A stretch of DNA of 64,000 nt, taken from positions 44,234,469-44,298,468 of the forward strand of contig CM076996.1 of NCBI GenBank assembly GCA_039090855.1. The letters are read 5' to 3'. Within the stretch, counting starts at the first letter, position 1. Every line of letters starts with the position of its first letter. The notes under the pieces were generated by a model. It saw nothing but the letters and a program-made list of their open reading frames with translations. It had not been told where the DNA came from and did not search any database. Below, in pieces: positions 43,650-54,230 of the stretch. A program made the position numbers and the translations under genes. Origin of the DNA: Macrothele yani (taxonomy: Eukaryota; Arthropoda; Arachnida; Araneae; Macrothelidae).

Positions 43650-46011
43650 TTAGAAGACCTACAAATATTTGCTGACATTGAAGAAGCTAAAGGAAGCTAT
43701 CAGGAGGAAAAGAAAAGACGTGATATTCCGCTTCATAGTGTGGTTGTACACCATAATAACGCACGTCCCCACACCTTAAGGTGGACGTCAAGTAATTTTG
43801 CTTCTTATACTTCCAATGGAAAATCTTCTGTACACATTTTCTTAACAATTGATGCGTTCCCAAGGATGAAAATTTGAACATCGATTAAAATAGCTGCATG
43901 TTATAACTTGGAATACTTAATATGTTCTAAAACATAACCATAATTATGCAATCTAACATTTCTTTGTCTACTGACGTCATCAAAGTACAGGTCGCGCCAT
44001 CTTTTTTGGCTTCTATTTCCACGGCCCCGGTAGTACGGTGGTCGCGGAATACTTAATAATCGTCTAATTGGATAAACAGTGAGGTTGCGTTCCCATAAAT
44101 GTAAGGAACCCAATCTCAAAGTTTACGGACGTCGCGTTGTGTTTCATATGGGCTCGTTACGAGGTATTCGAAAAAAAACCATATGCCGCAAATTGTGAAT
44201 TTAGAGGAATATACACAGCCTATAAAGTTAGCTACACCAGGTTAATAATTAACAATATTTATTAAAAGAAAAAGTATATTTACGAAATTACATCCTTCAG
44301 GTGGAGGCCAAATCAAAGTTACGTTAAATTAAAAGATATTGGAATTAGCCATGCTTACTGGTCCCTGCTGCGTACGCCTGTCACACCCTTGAGCTTAACT
44401 TTAAATTAACTCCCTCAAGCTATTTCGAGGAGGCATAGCGACCATGCATATGTATATAACTAGTTAACATGGGAACTGGAATTGGGGAAAATAACGTCAT
44501 CTTACCTTCCTGTCGTTCGTGTGGTCGCTCGTTGAAGTCCCACGCTGGTAGATGAAAACTTGCGTGGATGTTGACCGCGTGGTTGGTTCGCTGTGTATCT
44601 CGTCTGCCACGCTGGGACCGCGTACTATGTCAGTTTCCTAACTAAGCCTCATCCGTCTCATCCTCGACTATCTCTGAAATTTGTACTTCGACTACCATCT
44701 CTATAACCATCTCGAACACGAATCTCCGCTACGAAATTATTCTCTCTTCTTATCTCATGTTCTCATCTCCTGTGACTATCTCTAAAACAAATTATTTTCT
44801 CAGATACCAATCTTCTCCTCTCTATCTGAATCTGCGATACGAATTTTTCCATATGATAACCCCATCTTCTCTCGTGTCTGTGTATATATTTCCGTACCTT
44901 TAATTTTTTACGTGATAGGCGCGTGCCTACAACCTTCTACGAACTCTTCGCTTGGGGGTCCGGATTTGTCAGCTGAGCTGACCAGTGCTCAGGCTTAGTG
45001 GCTATTGGTTGGGCCTCTGGTCCAGTTGGCTACTTTTTCGCGGCAGCTGGCCTGTTTTGCAGGTGACGCCTTTTACGAATTCAATAAGGCCTATTTTAAC
45101 GCTCAGATGAATAGCGAAGAATTTAAAGGGGCTTTCCTCTGCCAGAGTTACGACTTTTCTGTGACACCGCGATGTACTTTACGACTTTCGCTGGTGCCTC
45201 CTTCATCAAGGAGAAGTCGTAAACCGCAACTCGCCTATTCATCTGACCGCGTTTCGGATCCTTGCCTCTGCACTCCTGAAATACCGGGATGTATTGTCCC
45301 ACCAGCAACGCTAGCAATGGGGACATTTCTTAAATTTTGTGAATCCCGTGCTGACCACCTGGGTTTTCTGCTTCCGTGGGGAAAAGTGGGTTTATGAAGC
45401 AGGAAGGGAGCAAAGGAAAAATAATTTAAATTAAGTACCTAAAAATAATTTAGGTAAATTACTCCTGGTCTTTAAATTTTAATTAGGCCGCAAACAATGT
45501 GACCCGAACTACGAAGTAGTTCCGCGGCAACACTTCAACACCACCAAAGGAAAAGTTATTGATTTTTAATATAATTATGGTTATGTTTTAGAAAATGTTA
45601 AGTATTCCAAGTTATAAAATGAAGCTATTTTAATCGATGTTCATATTTCCATCCTTGGGAACGCATTAATTGTGAAGAAAATGTGTACAGAAGTTTTTCC
45701 ATTGGAAGTACAGGAAGCAAAATTACTTGACGTCCGCCTTAATGGATGTTTCACAGGCTACTGCCAAAATGGGGTGGACGGTGATGCCCCAAACCCCCTA
45801 CAGTCCTGTTTTGGCTTCCTCAGACTGTTTCCTGTTTGCCTTTTTGAAAAACACCTTTCGAGGGGAACGTTTCGACGATGTGACAGACGTTAAACTAGCT
45901 GTGAACTCATGGGTGAAACGAACGCATCAGGAATTTTTCCAAAACGGATTTTACCAAAGGGTTCAAAAATGGCGAAAATGTATAGAAAGTGATGGACAAT
46001 ACTTTGAATAG
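43650..46011 (+). pseudogene. mariner transposase remnant split by TTAA element
   Basis: VVVHHNNARPHTL is the second catalytic block of a mariner transposase, with Asn for Asp. The frame is cut at 43776-43779 and resumes at 45743 with PQTPYSPVLASSDCFLFAFL, where SSD holds the third catalytic Asp. NGFYQRVQKWRKCIESDGQY and a stop at 46011 complete a typical mariner C-terminus. The N-terminal half is missing. Confidence 0.82.
43780..45738. mobile_element. TTAA-inserting element with 168-bp inverted ends
   Basis: TTAA flanks both ends (43776-43779 and 45739-45742). The ends GGTGGACGTCAAGTAATTTT and, inward, GGCGGACGTCAAGTAATTTT begin inverted repeats that run 168 bp (43780-43947 and 45571-45738) with few differences. 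Use of TTAA fits piggyBac or Kolobok elements. The interior has no recognisable transposase; a 130-codon frame at 45005-45397 shows no known motif, so it is probably non-autonomous. Joining the flanks at one TTAA restores mariner homology across the junction. Confidence 0.88.
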
Positions 46012-46134
46012 GCTAGCATTATTAACAATATATCCAAGTATTTTACCACCAAGTTTAACATTTTTGCTGCTACAAGTAGAAATCTTACGAGGGACGAGGT
46101 ATTACTTTCAGAATGCTCTTTGTAGTTTCACATG

Positions 46135-46977
46135 TCATCATCATCATCATCATTGTCAACCATTATCAATCCACTGCTGGACGAAGGTCTCCCCAAGTTT
46201 CCTCCACAACGGTCTGTCTTGTGCCAGTCTCCTCCATGTCACTCCCGCATATTTACGAATTTCATCCACCCATCTCCCATGTGGTCTTTTTCTGGGTCTT
46301 TTCCTGTCCCTTGGAATCCAATCTAAAATTTCGGCTGTCCATCGATGGTCTGTCCTTCTGGCAGTATGTCCAGCCCATTGCCATTTCAGGAATTTAACTC
46401 TGATCATGATGTCTTCCACTCTCGTCATTTTTCGGATCCACGAGTTCCTCTTCTTATCTCTCCTGGTTATACCAAGCATGCACCTCTCCATGCTTCTTTG
46501 AGTTGTCTGCAGCCTTTGTATGTCTCTTTTAGTTAAGGTCCACGTCTCTGCACCATACGTAAGCACTGGAAGGATGCATTGATCAAACACTTTTCTTTTA
46601 AGACATAATGGCATATTGCTCTTGAAAATTATGCTGTTTCTTCCAAAAGCTCTCCAGGCAAGTTTTGTACGCCGATTAATTTCTTCATCAATGTGACCCT
46701 CACTTGATATCTGCTGTCCAAGATAAACATACGTATCTGTTATCTCCAGTTTTTCTCCATCAATCGATAAATCTTCATTTCTTGTAAAAGCATTGAACAT
46801 CACTTTTGTCTTCTGAAAGTTCATTTTTAATCCCACTTCTTTACTCTTGTCAGCAAGTTCCTGGATCATACTCTGCAGCTCTGATGGGGTAGTTGCAAAA
46901 ATGACTACGTCATCAGCAAAACGAAGGTGGGTTAGATAATCTCCATTAATCTTTATCCCTTTGTTTTCCCACAGCAA
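46135..46977 (-). pseudogene. RTE-type LINE, 3' part of reverse transcriptase ORF
   Basis: A 273-codon open minus frame. YLTHLRFADDVVIFAT carries the FADD catalytic motif of reverse transcriptase. MNFQKTKVMFNAF, YVYLGQQISSEGHIDEEI, LPVLTYGAETWTLTK and MERCMLGITRRDKKRNSW are typical of the RTE C-terminal region. The element ends in a short tail and an ATG microsatellite. It is 5'-truncated at 46977, as is usual for LINE insertions, and lacks the endonuclease and RT motif A. The frame itself is undamaged. Confidence 0.87.
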
Positions 46978-47029
46978 TAAGTGGGTTCTCTTTGTTTATT
47001 TTGGACGTAGGCGTAGACTGAGGCGTCTC

Positions 47030-47167
47030 GCCGCTCCAGGTGGGGGAGTGGTACTAGGTGCTGGCTCTCTCTCCCTCCCCTAGAACCAGTGGACCAAAAT
47101 TAGGGACGGACGACTGCTTATAGCCCATTGGTTTGCTCACTGTTACATCTAAAACCCTAAACAAAAA
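47030..47167 (+). mobile_element. tRNA-derived SINE, internally deleted
   Basis: It begins GCCGCTCCAGGTGGGGGAGT and keeps the body (GGGACGGACGACTGCTTATA) and an A-rich tail, but the B-box half of the head is missing. Confidence 0.7.
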
Positions 47168-47666
47168 AATGAATAAGCGGACTCATAATGCTCAGTGTGT
47201 ACGATGACGTGGACTGAGCGGACCGTGAAAAATCCCTCGCATCAAATAATTGCAGAAGAAAGTATAATTACGTATTTTGCTGGAAATCTGAAATGTTTAA
47301 TTCTCGTTAAAAAAATTACATTGTAGTGTTTATTGCGCCAATTTCCATACAAAAAATGGAAGAAAATAATTATGTAAATTAAATATGAAAAAAATCCGAT
47401 AAGATATGACGCCAAAAATAGGCAACTAAAAGTTCTATAAAATGTGCGTTTTATCTGATGAACCACACCCCAAGAAAGCCGTTCGATCTTGATGAAACTC
47501 CGCATGCAAGTACCTCAGGGCCGAATATGGAAATGAGTAAAAAAATAACAATCAATGATTAAATAGTGGCCCGCCACAGCGCATAGGAACTGCGCATCAA
47601 GGAGGGTATATCTCGGACAATTGTGACAGCGGATTGCGGTTGCATTAACCTCTATGGATTGTAAGG

Positions 47667-48615
47667 ATGCCTCGACGTTGAATCCATGCACAATACGAGC
47701 AGTTGAGCGAGTTTGAGAGAGGCCGGTTGGTCAAGTCGCCATATCGCCAAGCATCTGGGTCGGCAATCGGAAGGTGTTGGCGCCAGTGCATCGAGGAGGG
47801 CACATCCAAGCGGCACGCGGGCAGTGAACAGCCGAGAACAACAACAGAACGCGAGGTTCGAGCGATTGGGAGAGCCGCACGAACAGAATCGAATTCGCCG
47901 CTCTAAACCATCCATTACCATTTCGTGACGTCTACAGGTGCGAAAGTGGCCATCCGAACCGTTGGCAGACGACTTGCAGCACGGAGACTACATTCAAGGA
48001 GGCAACTCCGCCGCCTACCACTGACCAGCGAGCATCGCCGGCAGCAGTGGTGTCGGATGCGATCAGTGTGGGATAGTGTCCAGTGGCGTTTTGTTGTCTT
48101 CAGTGATGAGTCACGGTTTGCACTTGCCGCCGATGACCTGCGTATATGTGTCTGGAGATGAGCCGGCCAGCGCACGGATCCGGCCTTTACCGTGGAACGG
48201 CACACGGCAAGCACATCTGGAGTGACTGTCTTGGGAGTCATTTCCAACGATAGCCGGACACCCTTAGTAGCTCTCCATACAACCCTCACGGCCCAACGGT
48301 TTGTCAACGACATTCTACAACCTGTTGTGTTGCTATTCCCGTCACAGCATCGCCGAGCAATTTTCAACAGGATAATGCCCGGCCACACACGATACGGCTC
48401 TCCCAGGCCTACCTCTGTAACGTCGACACCCTTCCATGGCCAGCCCGATCGCCTGACTTCTCACCGATCGAAGGTGTTTGGGACATGATGGGACGCCACC
48501 TACGCCCATCCCGGAATGTCAGGAACTGTCCCGCAATTTGGACACCATCTGGCATGCTATACCTCAGGACAGTATCCGTGAACTGTAAACGTCTATGCCA
48601 CGCCGGTTAATACCT
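47667..48615 (+). pseudogene. Tc1 transposase pseudogene (DD32E spacing)
   Basis: The start is ATG at 47667 with a stop at the fifth codon, then QYEQLSEFERGRLVK. Frameshifts follow. FSDESRFALAADD gives the first Asp. In another frame, FQQDNARPHTIRLSQAYL and SPDFSPIEGVWDMMGRHL give the second Asp and the Glu, with 32 residues between them, the same as in the 1133-2564 element. Confidence 0.8.
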
Positions 48616-48644
48616 TGTAATCGAGCCAGAGTTGACACTACAAC

Positions 48645-48770
48645 GTACTGTCTTGTTCCACTCAAGTAGCTGTTTTATCCGAATAAATTGACCTGACTGC
48701 TCTGGACGTACTGTCTTGTTCCACTCAAGTAGCTGTTTTATCCGAATAAATTGACCTGACTGCTCTGGAA
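48645..48770. repeat. 63-bp exact tandem duplication
   Basis: The unit from GTACTGTCTTGTTCCACTC to GACTGCTCTGGA occurs twice in tandem (48645-48707 and 48708-48770) in the 3' part of the Tc1. The lack of divergence shows a recent event, or an assembly artefact. Confidence 0.9.
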
Positions 48771-48890
48771 TTGCAATTATTTTTTCCTATACATGTATAT
48801 TGCAAGTTTCATCTCAATTGGATGATTGCTTCTGGGAGCGTCGGTTTTTTTTTTTTTTGGGGGGGGGGGTCTCTCTTTGAAAAGAGTGTA

Positions 48891-49467
48891 TTATCAAACC
48901 TTTGTCTAAATCCATCATTCTAGGTAAATGTAATCATTAATGCCGTTTTTCAATATGCCAGGCATTTGCTTACATTTAAAATTCACGTAAATTCTGTAAT
49001 ATTTCAACTCTTCTTCCCGTTTGCTCAGTCCACCGTTCACCCTCTTCCGCTGTCCGCTATGCCAAAGTTCAGCCCAGTCCACGTCCATTGGACGCCTTTT
49101 GGAATAAATAACATCAACATCACAGATCGGATGGTTGGTTCTTGGATAAATAAACGGGCGATTAAATCTGATTTATAAGGGTTGAAGAATAGAAAGGGGC
49201 ATTTGTTGCTATTTTACCATTTTACACTTGCGCTCAGGCATGATGAACGGGAAAAATATTTTATCTACAAATTACAGTTCTTTAGATTTCTCTTGATGAT
49301 GATATTGTTTGTCAATGAACTGTTTTACTTACCTTTGTACTTCTGAACACGTGATTCTTTGCCACAACACATATCTTTATTATGCTCGGCCATTGGAAAC
49401 AATCTGAAAGTTTTCGAAGAAACAAGATGTGCAGGGAACTTCACTTTAATGAGAATGTTTCGCAAAG
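48891..49467. other. no gene recognised
   Basis: Unique-looking AT-rich sequence with no motif that I can support. Confidence 0.4.
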
Positions 49468-49471
49468 AAAG

Positions 49472-49634
49472 TGTGACGTACCTGCCAGCAGCACGCACAC
49501 GATATAAAGGCAGATAGTAGTCAGAACAAAACGTCCGCGTAGCTCTATTGGTAGAGCGACTTATTCCGGAATGAGGGGATCCGGGTTCGAATCTTGGCGT
49601 GGACAGAAATGACGGAGAAATTTACTTCGTTGTA
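49472..49634 (+). repeat. 5' LTR of TRIM copy 2
   Basis: From TGTGACGTACCTGCC to TTCGTTGTA. It contains TATAAAGG at 49503, 30 bp upstream of the tRNA-like core, and differs from the 3' LTR at a handful of positions. Confidence 0.9.
49533..49604 (+). promoter_or_regulatory. tRNA-like core with Pol III A and B boxes
   Basis: 72 nt folding as a tRNA: acceptor GTCCGCG pairs with CGTGGAC, the D-arm is GCTC/GAGC, the A box is TAGCTCTATTGG and the B box is GGTTCGAATC. The anticodon stem-loop is short and holds the palindrome TTCCGGAA, with a 6-base loop instead of 7. It is unlikely to be a working tRNA but could be a Pol III promoter. Confidence 0.75.
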
Positions 49635-49635
49635 A

Positions 49636-49647
49636 TGGCGCCCGAAC
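49636..49647 (+). promoter_or_regulatory. primer-binding site, tRNA-Lys type
   Basis: TGGCGCCCGAAC is complementary to the 3' end of tRNA-Lys(UUU), including the CCA end. It sits one base after the 5' LTR, where reverse transcription is primed. The same 12-mer occurs at the same place in copy 1. Confidence 0.85.
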
Positions 49648-49861
49648 TATCCGGATGACCCGACCGTTCAAAATCTCGCCATGGTGTGATGTTATTTCCA
49701 CACCGCGAGTCAGGAAAAATCAGAGAATCCCTTCTCCAGCGCTTCGAAAAAAAAAAAAAAATTGACTGGGAGTTTTCAAGTGCACGTTCTACAGTGGATG
49801 GCTGCCTGCAACGATTCATGGTCACGGCTGACCCGTGGGCCATGCCCCCGGCCCTCTTTCT

Positions 49862-49873
49862 GGGGGGGGGAGA
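49862..49873 (+). promoter_or_regulatory. polypurine tract
   Basis: GGGGGGGGGAGA directly before the 3' LTR, the place where plus-strand DNA synthesis is primed. Copy 1 has GGGGGGA in the same position. Confidence 0.85.
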
Positions 49874-50036
49874 TGGGACGTACCTGCCAGGCGCACGCAC
49901 ACGATATAAAGGCAGATAGTAGTCAGAACTAAACGTCCGCGTAGCTCAATTGGTAGAGCGACTTATTCCGGAATGAGGAGATCCGGGTTCGAATCCTGGC
50001 GTGGACAGAAATGACGGAGAAATTTACTTGGTTATA
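49874..50036 (+). repeat. 3' LTR of TRIM copy 2
   Basis: 163 bp from TGGGACGTACCTGCC to TTGGTTATA. Confidence 0.9.
49935..50006 (+). promoter_or_regulatory. tRNA-like core in 3' LTR
   Basis: Same 72-nt cloverleaf-like sequence as at 49533-49604, with A box TAGCTCAATTGG and B box GGTTCGAATCC. Confidence 0.75.
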
Positions 50037-50040
50037 AAAG

Positions 50041-50429
50041 GTATTATACCATAAATTTTTTATAGAGATCACACGATTGTTTTTCGTTGACTGGGCGCAA
50101 AAGGAATGGAAGTGAAATTAAAACGATTTTTTTTTCACGATTTTTTTTTTTTTTTTTGGTAAAACCAACATACTGTGTGTGAGTTTTTCTCACCCCCAGA
50201 TATACTATGTGTTACACCCACCAAATGCGAAAATCGAGCCAAGAAAATCCCGGAAAATTTTAAAACTATGATAATATCTATCCCATTCAAGAATTTTTAT
50301 CATTCCATACCTTAGAAACACATTACAGGGCAACATAAAAAAATATATTTTTATGCCATCAAGTGGGAATGAGAAAAAGCTAAGAAAAAATGAAAAATCT
50401 TGGGCATGCTTTCCTTCATCCGACGATTT
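50041..50429. other. no gene recognised
   Basis: Poly-T-containing spacer (50127-50158) with no recognisable element. Confidence 0.35.
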
Positions 50430-51503
50430 CAGGAAGTACAGTTCCATTAGTTTCCTATTAGTGGTTTACAAAATCTTCACTATGATTCTGTCACATCCTT
50501 GAAGGAAACGCTGGAAATCGCACAATCAGGAGAACAAGCTGGATTCAGAAGTGGCTACAGCAGCGAAGTTCATATACACAGTCGTGAAAGGGAGTGAGAC
50601 AAGGTGACACCATATCTCCGAAGCTCTTTAATGCCACATTGGAAAATGTCTTTCAATCACTGAACTGGGAAAACAAAGGGATAAAGATTAATGGAGATTA
50701 TCTAACCCACCTTCGTTTTGCTGATGACGTAGACATTTTTGCAACTACCCCATCAGAGCTGCAGAGTATGATCCAGGAACTTGCTGACAAGAGTAAAGAT
50801 GTGGGATTAAAAATGAACTTTCAGGAGACAAAAGTGATGTTCAATGCTTTTACACAAAATGAAGATTTATCGATTGATGGAGAAAAGCTGGAGATAACAG
50901 GCACGTACGTTTATCTTGGACAGCAGATATCAAGTGAGGGTCATATTGATGAAGAAATTAATCGGCGTACAAAACTTGCCTGGAGAGCTTTTGGAAGAAA
51001 CAGCATAATTTTCAATAGCAATATGCCATTATGTCTTAAAAGAAAAGTGCTTGATCAATGCATCCTTCCAGTGCTTACGTATGGTGCAGAGACGTGGAGC
51101 TTAACTAAAAGAGACAAAGGTTGCAGACAACTCAAAGCAGCATGGAGAGGTGCATGCTTGGTGTAACCAGGAGAGATAAGAAGAGGAACTCGTGGATCCG
51201 AAAAATGACAAGAGTGGAAGACATCATGATCAGAGTTAAATCCCTGAAATGGCAATGGGCTGTACATACTGCCAGAAGGACAGACCATCGATGGACAGCC
51301 AAAATTTTAGATTGGATTCCAAGGGACAGGAAAAGACCCAGAAGAAGACCACATGGGAGATGGGTGGATGAAATTCGAAAGTATACGGGAGTGACATGGA
51401 GGAGACTGGTACAAGAGAGACCGTTGTGGAGGAAACTTGGGGAGACCTTCGTCCAGCAGTGAATTGATAACGATTGACAATGATGATGATGATGATGATG
51501 ATC
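50430..51503 (+). pseudogene. RTE-type LINE, 3' half, frameshifted
   Basis: Early part YSSISFLLVVYKIFTMIL matches the RT region before motif A, followed by a deletion. MRQGDTISPKLFNATLENVF and LTHLRFADDVDIFATTP are the RQGD and FADD regions. A one-base change near 51118 shifts the frame to MERCMLGVTRRDKKRNSW and onwards to FVQQ. The 3' end is followed by nine or so ATG/GAT units (51478-51503). It is the same family as 46135-46977. Confidence 0.87.
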
Positions 51504-52705
51504 AAAATAATATGACCACCTGCCTAAAAATGGGAATAACCACCCCTGGCCCGGATGACAGCGGCGAGACGGCGTGGCATGGACGCAACGCGGCCCTAGA
51601 AGGTTGCCCGAGGCACACGTGCCCATTCAAACTGCAGCAGAGCAAAGTGCTCCCGGAGATAACGTGCTTGTCGGTCGGCACGTCGAACCTGTCGATCCAA
51701 ATAGTCCCACATGTGCTATATGGGATTGAGGTCGGGCGATTTCGCCGGCCAAAGGAGAACCGAGGCATCGCTGTCGGGTTCCTGGAACCAGTCACACACC
51801 CCCTTAGCGACGTGCCACGGCGCTTTGTCCTGTTAGTAGATACCATCACCACCAGGGTAAACGTTTAACATGAAGGGATGCATGTGGTCAGCGAAGATGG
51901 ACAGGTAGCCATTGGAGTTCTGGGACCCATCCAGTGGTACCAGCAGTCCCAGGTCACAACAGGAAAGCATCCCCTAGATATGGACACTGCCACCACCAGT
52001 CTGTACTTGACCGACAAGTGCGTCCAGGTGTTGGTTCTCATGTGTCTGACGCCGTATCCTCCATCGCCCGCCCGACACTTCTGTGGAGTAGAATTCCCGA
52101 TTCGTCGGAAAAAGGAACCTTTTCCCACTATTCCACTGTCCAATGACGGTAGTCCCATGCGAACTGCAGGCGCCGTTGCCTGGGTTAACGTGGGTGCCTT
52201 GACGCAGCGTCGACTCCGGAGACCCTTGCGTAGCAGGGTTTACTCTACTGTTATCGGAACACGTACCTGTATGCCCCGGCGTTCATTTGCATTGCCAATT
52301 GCTGCCCTGTTGCGGGACGATTGCTTCTTACCAGTCGACTGAGGAGACGTTCTCCTCTGGAGTCGATAGCGATTGAGGCTCCACAGCTATGCCGTCGGGA
52401 AGTACTCGGTGTGCCAGCGGTCCATTCTTGGTACACCCTTACTACAACACCTCGCGAACAGAGCACGAAGTCTGCTGTTTCTGAGATGCTTCCACCCTTG
52501 GCGTGGTAGCCGATGGTCATTCCTTTTTGAACGTCCTTCAAATCACTACCTCTGCCCATTGTGCTTACGTCACGCACTATGGCACATCTGTCCTGGCCAG
52601 CCGCTTATATCTCCGTGTGGTCGACCTCGTCACGTGCACTCTGTGACGCGCCTGGGCGGGTACAATCTGATTCCGGAGTGGTCATATTATTCTGATACGA
52701 CCGTG
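51504..52705 (-). mobile_element. Tc1-like element, left end truncated
   Basis: The right end, read inward, is CACGGTCGTATCAGAATAAT followed by ATGACCAC, with TA at 52706-52707. At the left only AAAATAATATGACCAC remains; the microsatellite tail of the RTE copy replaces the outer bases. The ends resemble those of the 5911-7136 element. Confidence 0.82.
51524..52559 (-). pseudogene. Tc1 transposase pseudogene (DD36 spacing)
   Basis: MGRGSDLKDVQKGMTIGYHA begins at 52559 and the DNA-binding domain is open to about 52251. Further on, YPGGDGIY, a stop, QDKAPWHVAKGVCDWFQ and AKSPDLNPI lead to a stop exactly where the catalytic Glu should be. HMWDYLDRQVR follows. The last codons read GGYSHF with stop at 51524. 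Second Asp to third site is 36 residues. Confidence 0.83.
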
Positions 52706-52852
52706 TATGTACATGTACTAAGAGAACTAACTGAAAAAGCGAATGAATATGAACTCTCACTATGTATGGTTTTATTGATTATGAAAAGGCTTTTGATTCC
52801 GTGAAATCAACAGTAGATAGAATGTCTTTGAAATTCCGCTGTAATGAAATAC

Positions 52853-53811
52853 ATTCAGTAAGGACTCTCGTTATAATATTGCGCTTTCTTTTCCTGCGTA
52901 TATTAATGCCAGCTGTACTTGGCCAATTCGTTAAGTGCACTGTAAAAAATTGCCGTGTATAATCAAGCAGTGTTTCACCCGGATTAAGACGGTTTACAGA
53001 TCGTAAGCACGCCACCTGGCGGTCAACCATAAATTTTCGGTAGATAAACTACATGTTCACGGTGTTTCAACTGTTTGAATTGCTACTGTATTTTAACCTA
53101 GACAATCTGGTAACGTTTTTCTTAAAGTGATTATATACTTGTTTTTTCATGTGCAGTCAGTCGACTGACAACACCTCTGTGGGCAGCACGTTTTTATTTC
53201 CCGGTCAGTAGACATATTTATTCCCAGTCATTAGACATGTTAATAAACATTACGGCATTAGACGTTTTTATTTCCCATTAGACATGTTAATGAACATAAC
53301 ATGCATTATTATTCATTTGTCATTAAACATGTTAATGAACATTATGGTCATTACAGGTTTTTATTTACCAGTCATTAGACATGTTAACGAACATTACTGT
53401 ATGGTACTGTAAAATTACGGGTTATTGACTCGCCATTCAGCTGCCGGTGTATCTACCGTAATTTGGCCCTGCAATTTTTAACAGTGTGTTAATTGAAGTT
53501 AGTGAGCAGCAGCACTGAGTCGAACGGTCCCGTACGCCTGGGAGCATACAGACGTTTCCCAGGTGAGAAGAACCAGATTGCCTACAATTCCATTGAGATC
53601 AGCGCGTTAGACGCCGACTCGAGAACACGGGTTCAGGGTGGGAGGAGCTCGTCGGTCCGAGTAATGGCGACATGTGACTATAAAGATCTATTGCTTTATA
53701 TTAATACATGGTGATGTATTGGGATCAGGACGTTGGTCCTGCAATAGAGTTGTTGATTTACTCATGCGTGTATTTATGTGTTGAGAATGACGGTTGATTA
53801 ATATCGTTTAG
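52853..53811. mobile_element. unclassified 959-bp insertion in RTE
   Basis: TAATGAAATAC occurs at 52842-52852 and 53812-53822, on either side. Just inside the left copy is ATTCAGTAAG and just outside the right copy CTTACTGAAT, a short inverted match. The interior has a minisatellite and, at its right end, the repeat shared with 1025-1112. No coding region was found. Confidence 0.5.
53224..53400. repeat. degenerate minisatellite, about 4 units
   Basis: Units of about 45-50 bp built on CATTAGACATGTTAATGAAC, alternating with GTTTTTATTTCCC. Confidence 0.75.
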
Positions 53812-53812
53812 T
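53727..53812 (+). repeat. repeat shared with 1025-1112
   Basis: CAGGACGTTGGTCCTGCAAT and GTGTATTTATGTGTTGAGAA match the minus strand of 1025-1112 with about 80-85% identity by eye. Confidence 0.5.
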
Positions 53813-54230
53813 AATGAAATACTTACTGAATGCGGTGGCGTTGTGACGGAGTGAACCACCACGGCGGACTGGCAATCCCTAGGTCCGCTACACATTCATT
53901 AATATTATTACTAACATCTCTGGAAATGCAGGCGCACAGGTTCAACTTTTCGACGATACAGCACGCATAAAAATTGCAAAGGGAGTGAGACGAGCTGACA
54001 TATCTCCCAAGCTTTTTCAATACCTACTGAATATTTCTTTCATTCATTCAACAGCGAAGACAAGAAGGAAAAGATTAATGGATATTATTTAACCCACCTT
54101 AGTTTCGTCGATGACAGTCATTTTTGCATGGTACCCCCTCAGAGCTGCAGAGTATACTCTTGTCAGCAAGTTTCTGGATCAAAAAAGTGGGATTAAAAAT
54201 GAACTTACGGGAAAAAAAACAAAATTGATG

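Larger units (their letters stand above)
47440..48888 (+). mobile_element. Tc1-like element, decayed
   Basis: The 3' end AAAAGAGTG is followed by TA at 48889-48890. The left boundary is approximate: GATGAAACTCCGCATGCAAG near 47490 is a decayed inverted match to sequence near 48810. The copy at 7262-8246 is the same family. Confidence 0.6.
49472..50036 (+). mobile_element. miniature LTR element (TRIM) with tRNA-like LTRs, copy 2
   Basis: 565 bp: 5' LTR 49472-49634, one spacer base, primer-binding site 49636-49647, interior to 49861, polypurine tract 49862-49873, and 3' LTR 49874-50036. The 4-bp target duplication is AAAG at 49468-49471 and 50037-50040. Both LTRs are 163 bp and begin TG and end TA. 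There is no gag or pol coding potential in about 240 bp of interior, so movement must rely on proteins from another LTR element. Copy 1 (34514-35112) has the same parts in the same order. Confidence 0.9.

Noticed and set aside
45005..45397. 130-codon frame in the TTAA element as a transposase
   Set aside because: No catalytic motif of piggyBac or Kolobok is visible and the length is far too short.
45989..46501. 170-codon plus-strand frame with His-rich start
   Set aside because: It is antisense to the RTE C-terminus; the His run is the ATG/CAT microsatellite tail.
49533..49604. A functional tRNA gene
   Set aside because: It lies inside a direct terminal repeat present four times in the window, and its anticodon stem-loop is abnormal, so it is better read as part of a mobile element.
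51132..51626. 164-codon minus-strand frame with His run
   Set aside because: Antisense to the RTE copy and its microsatellite tail.
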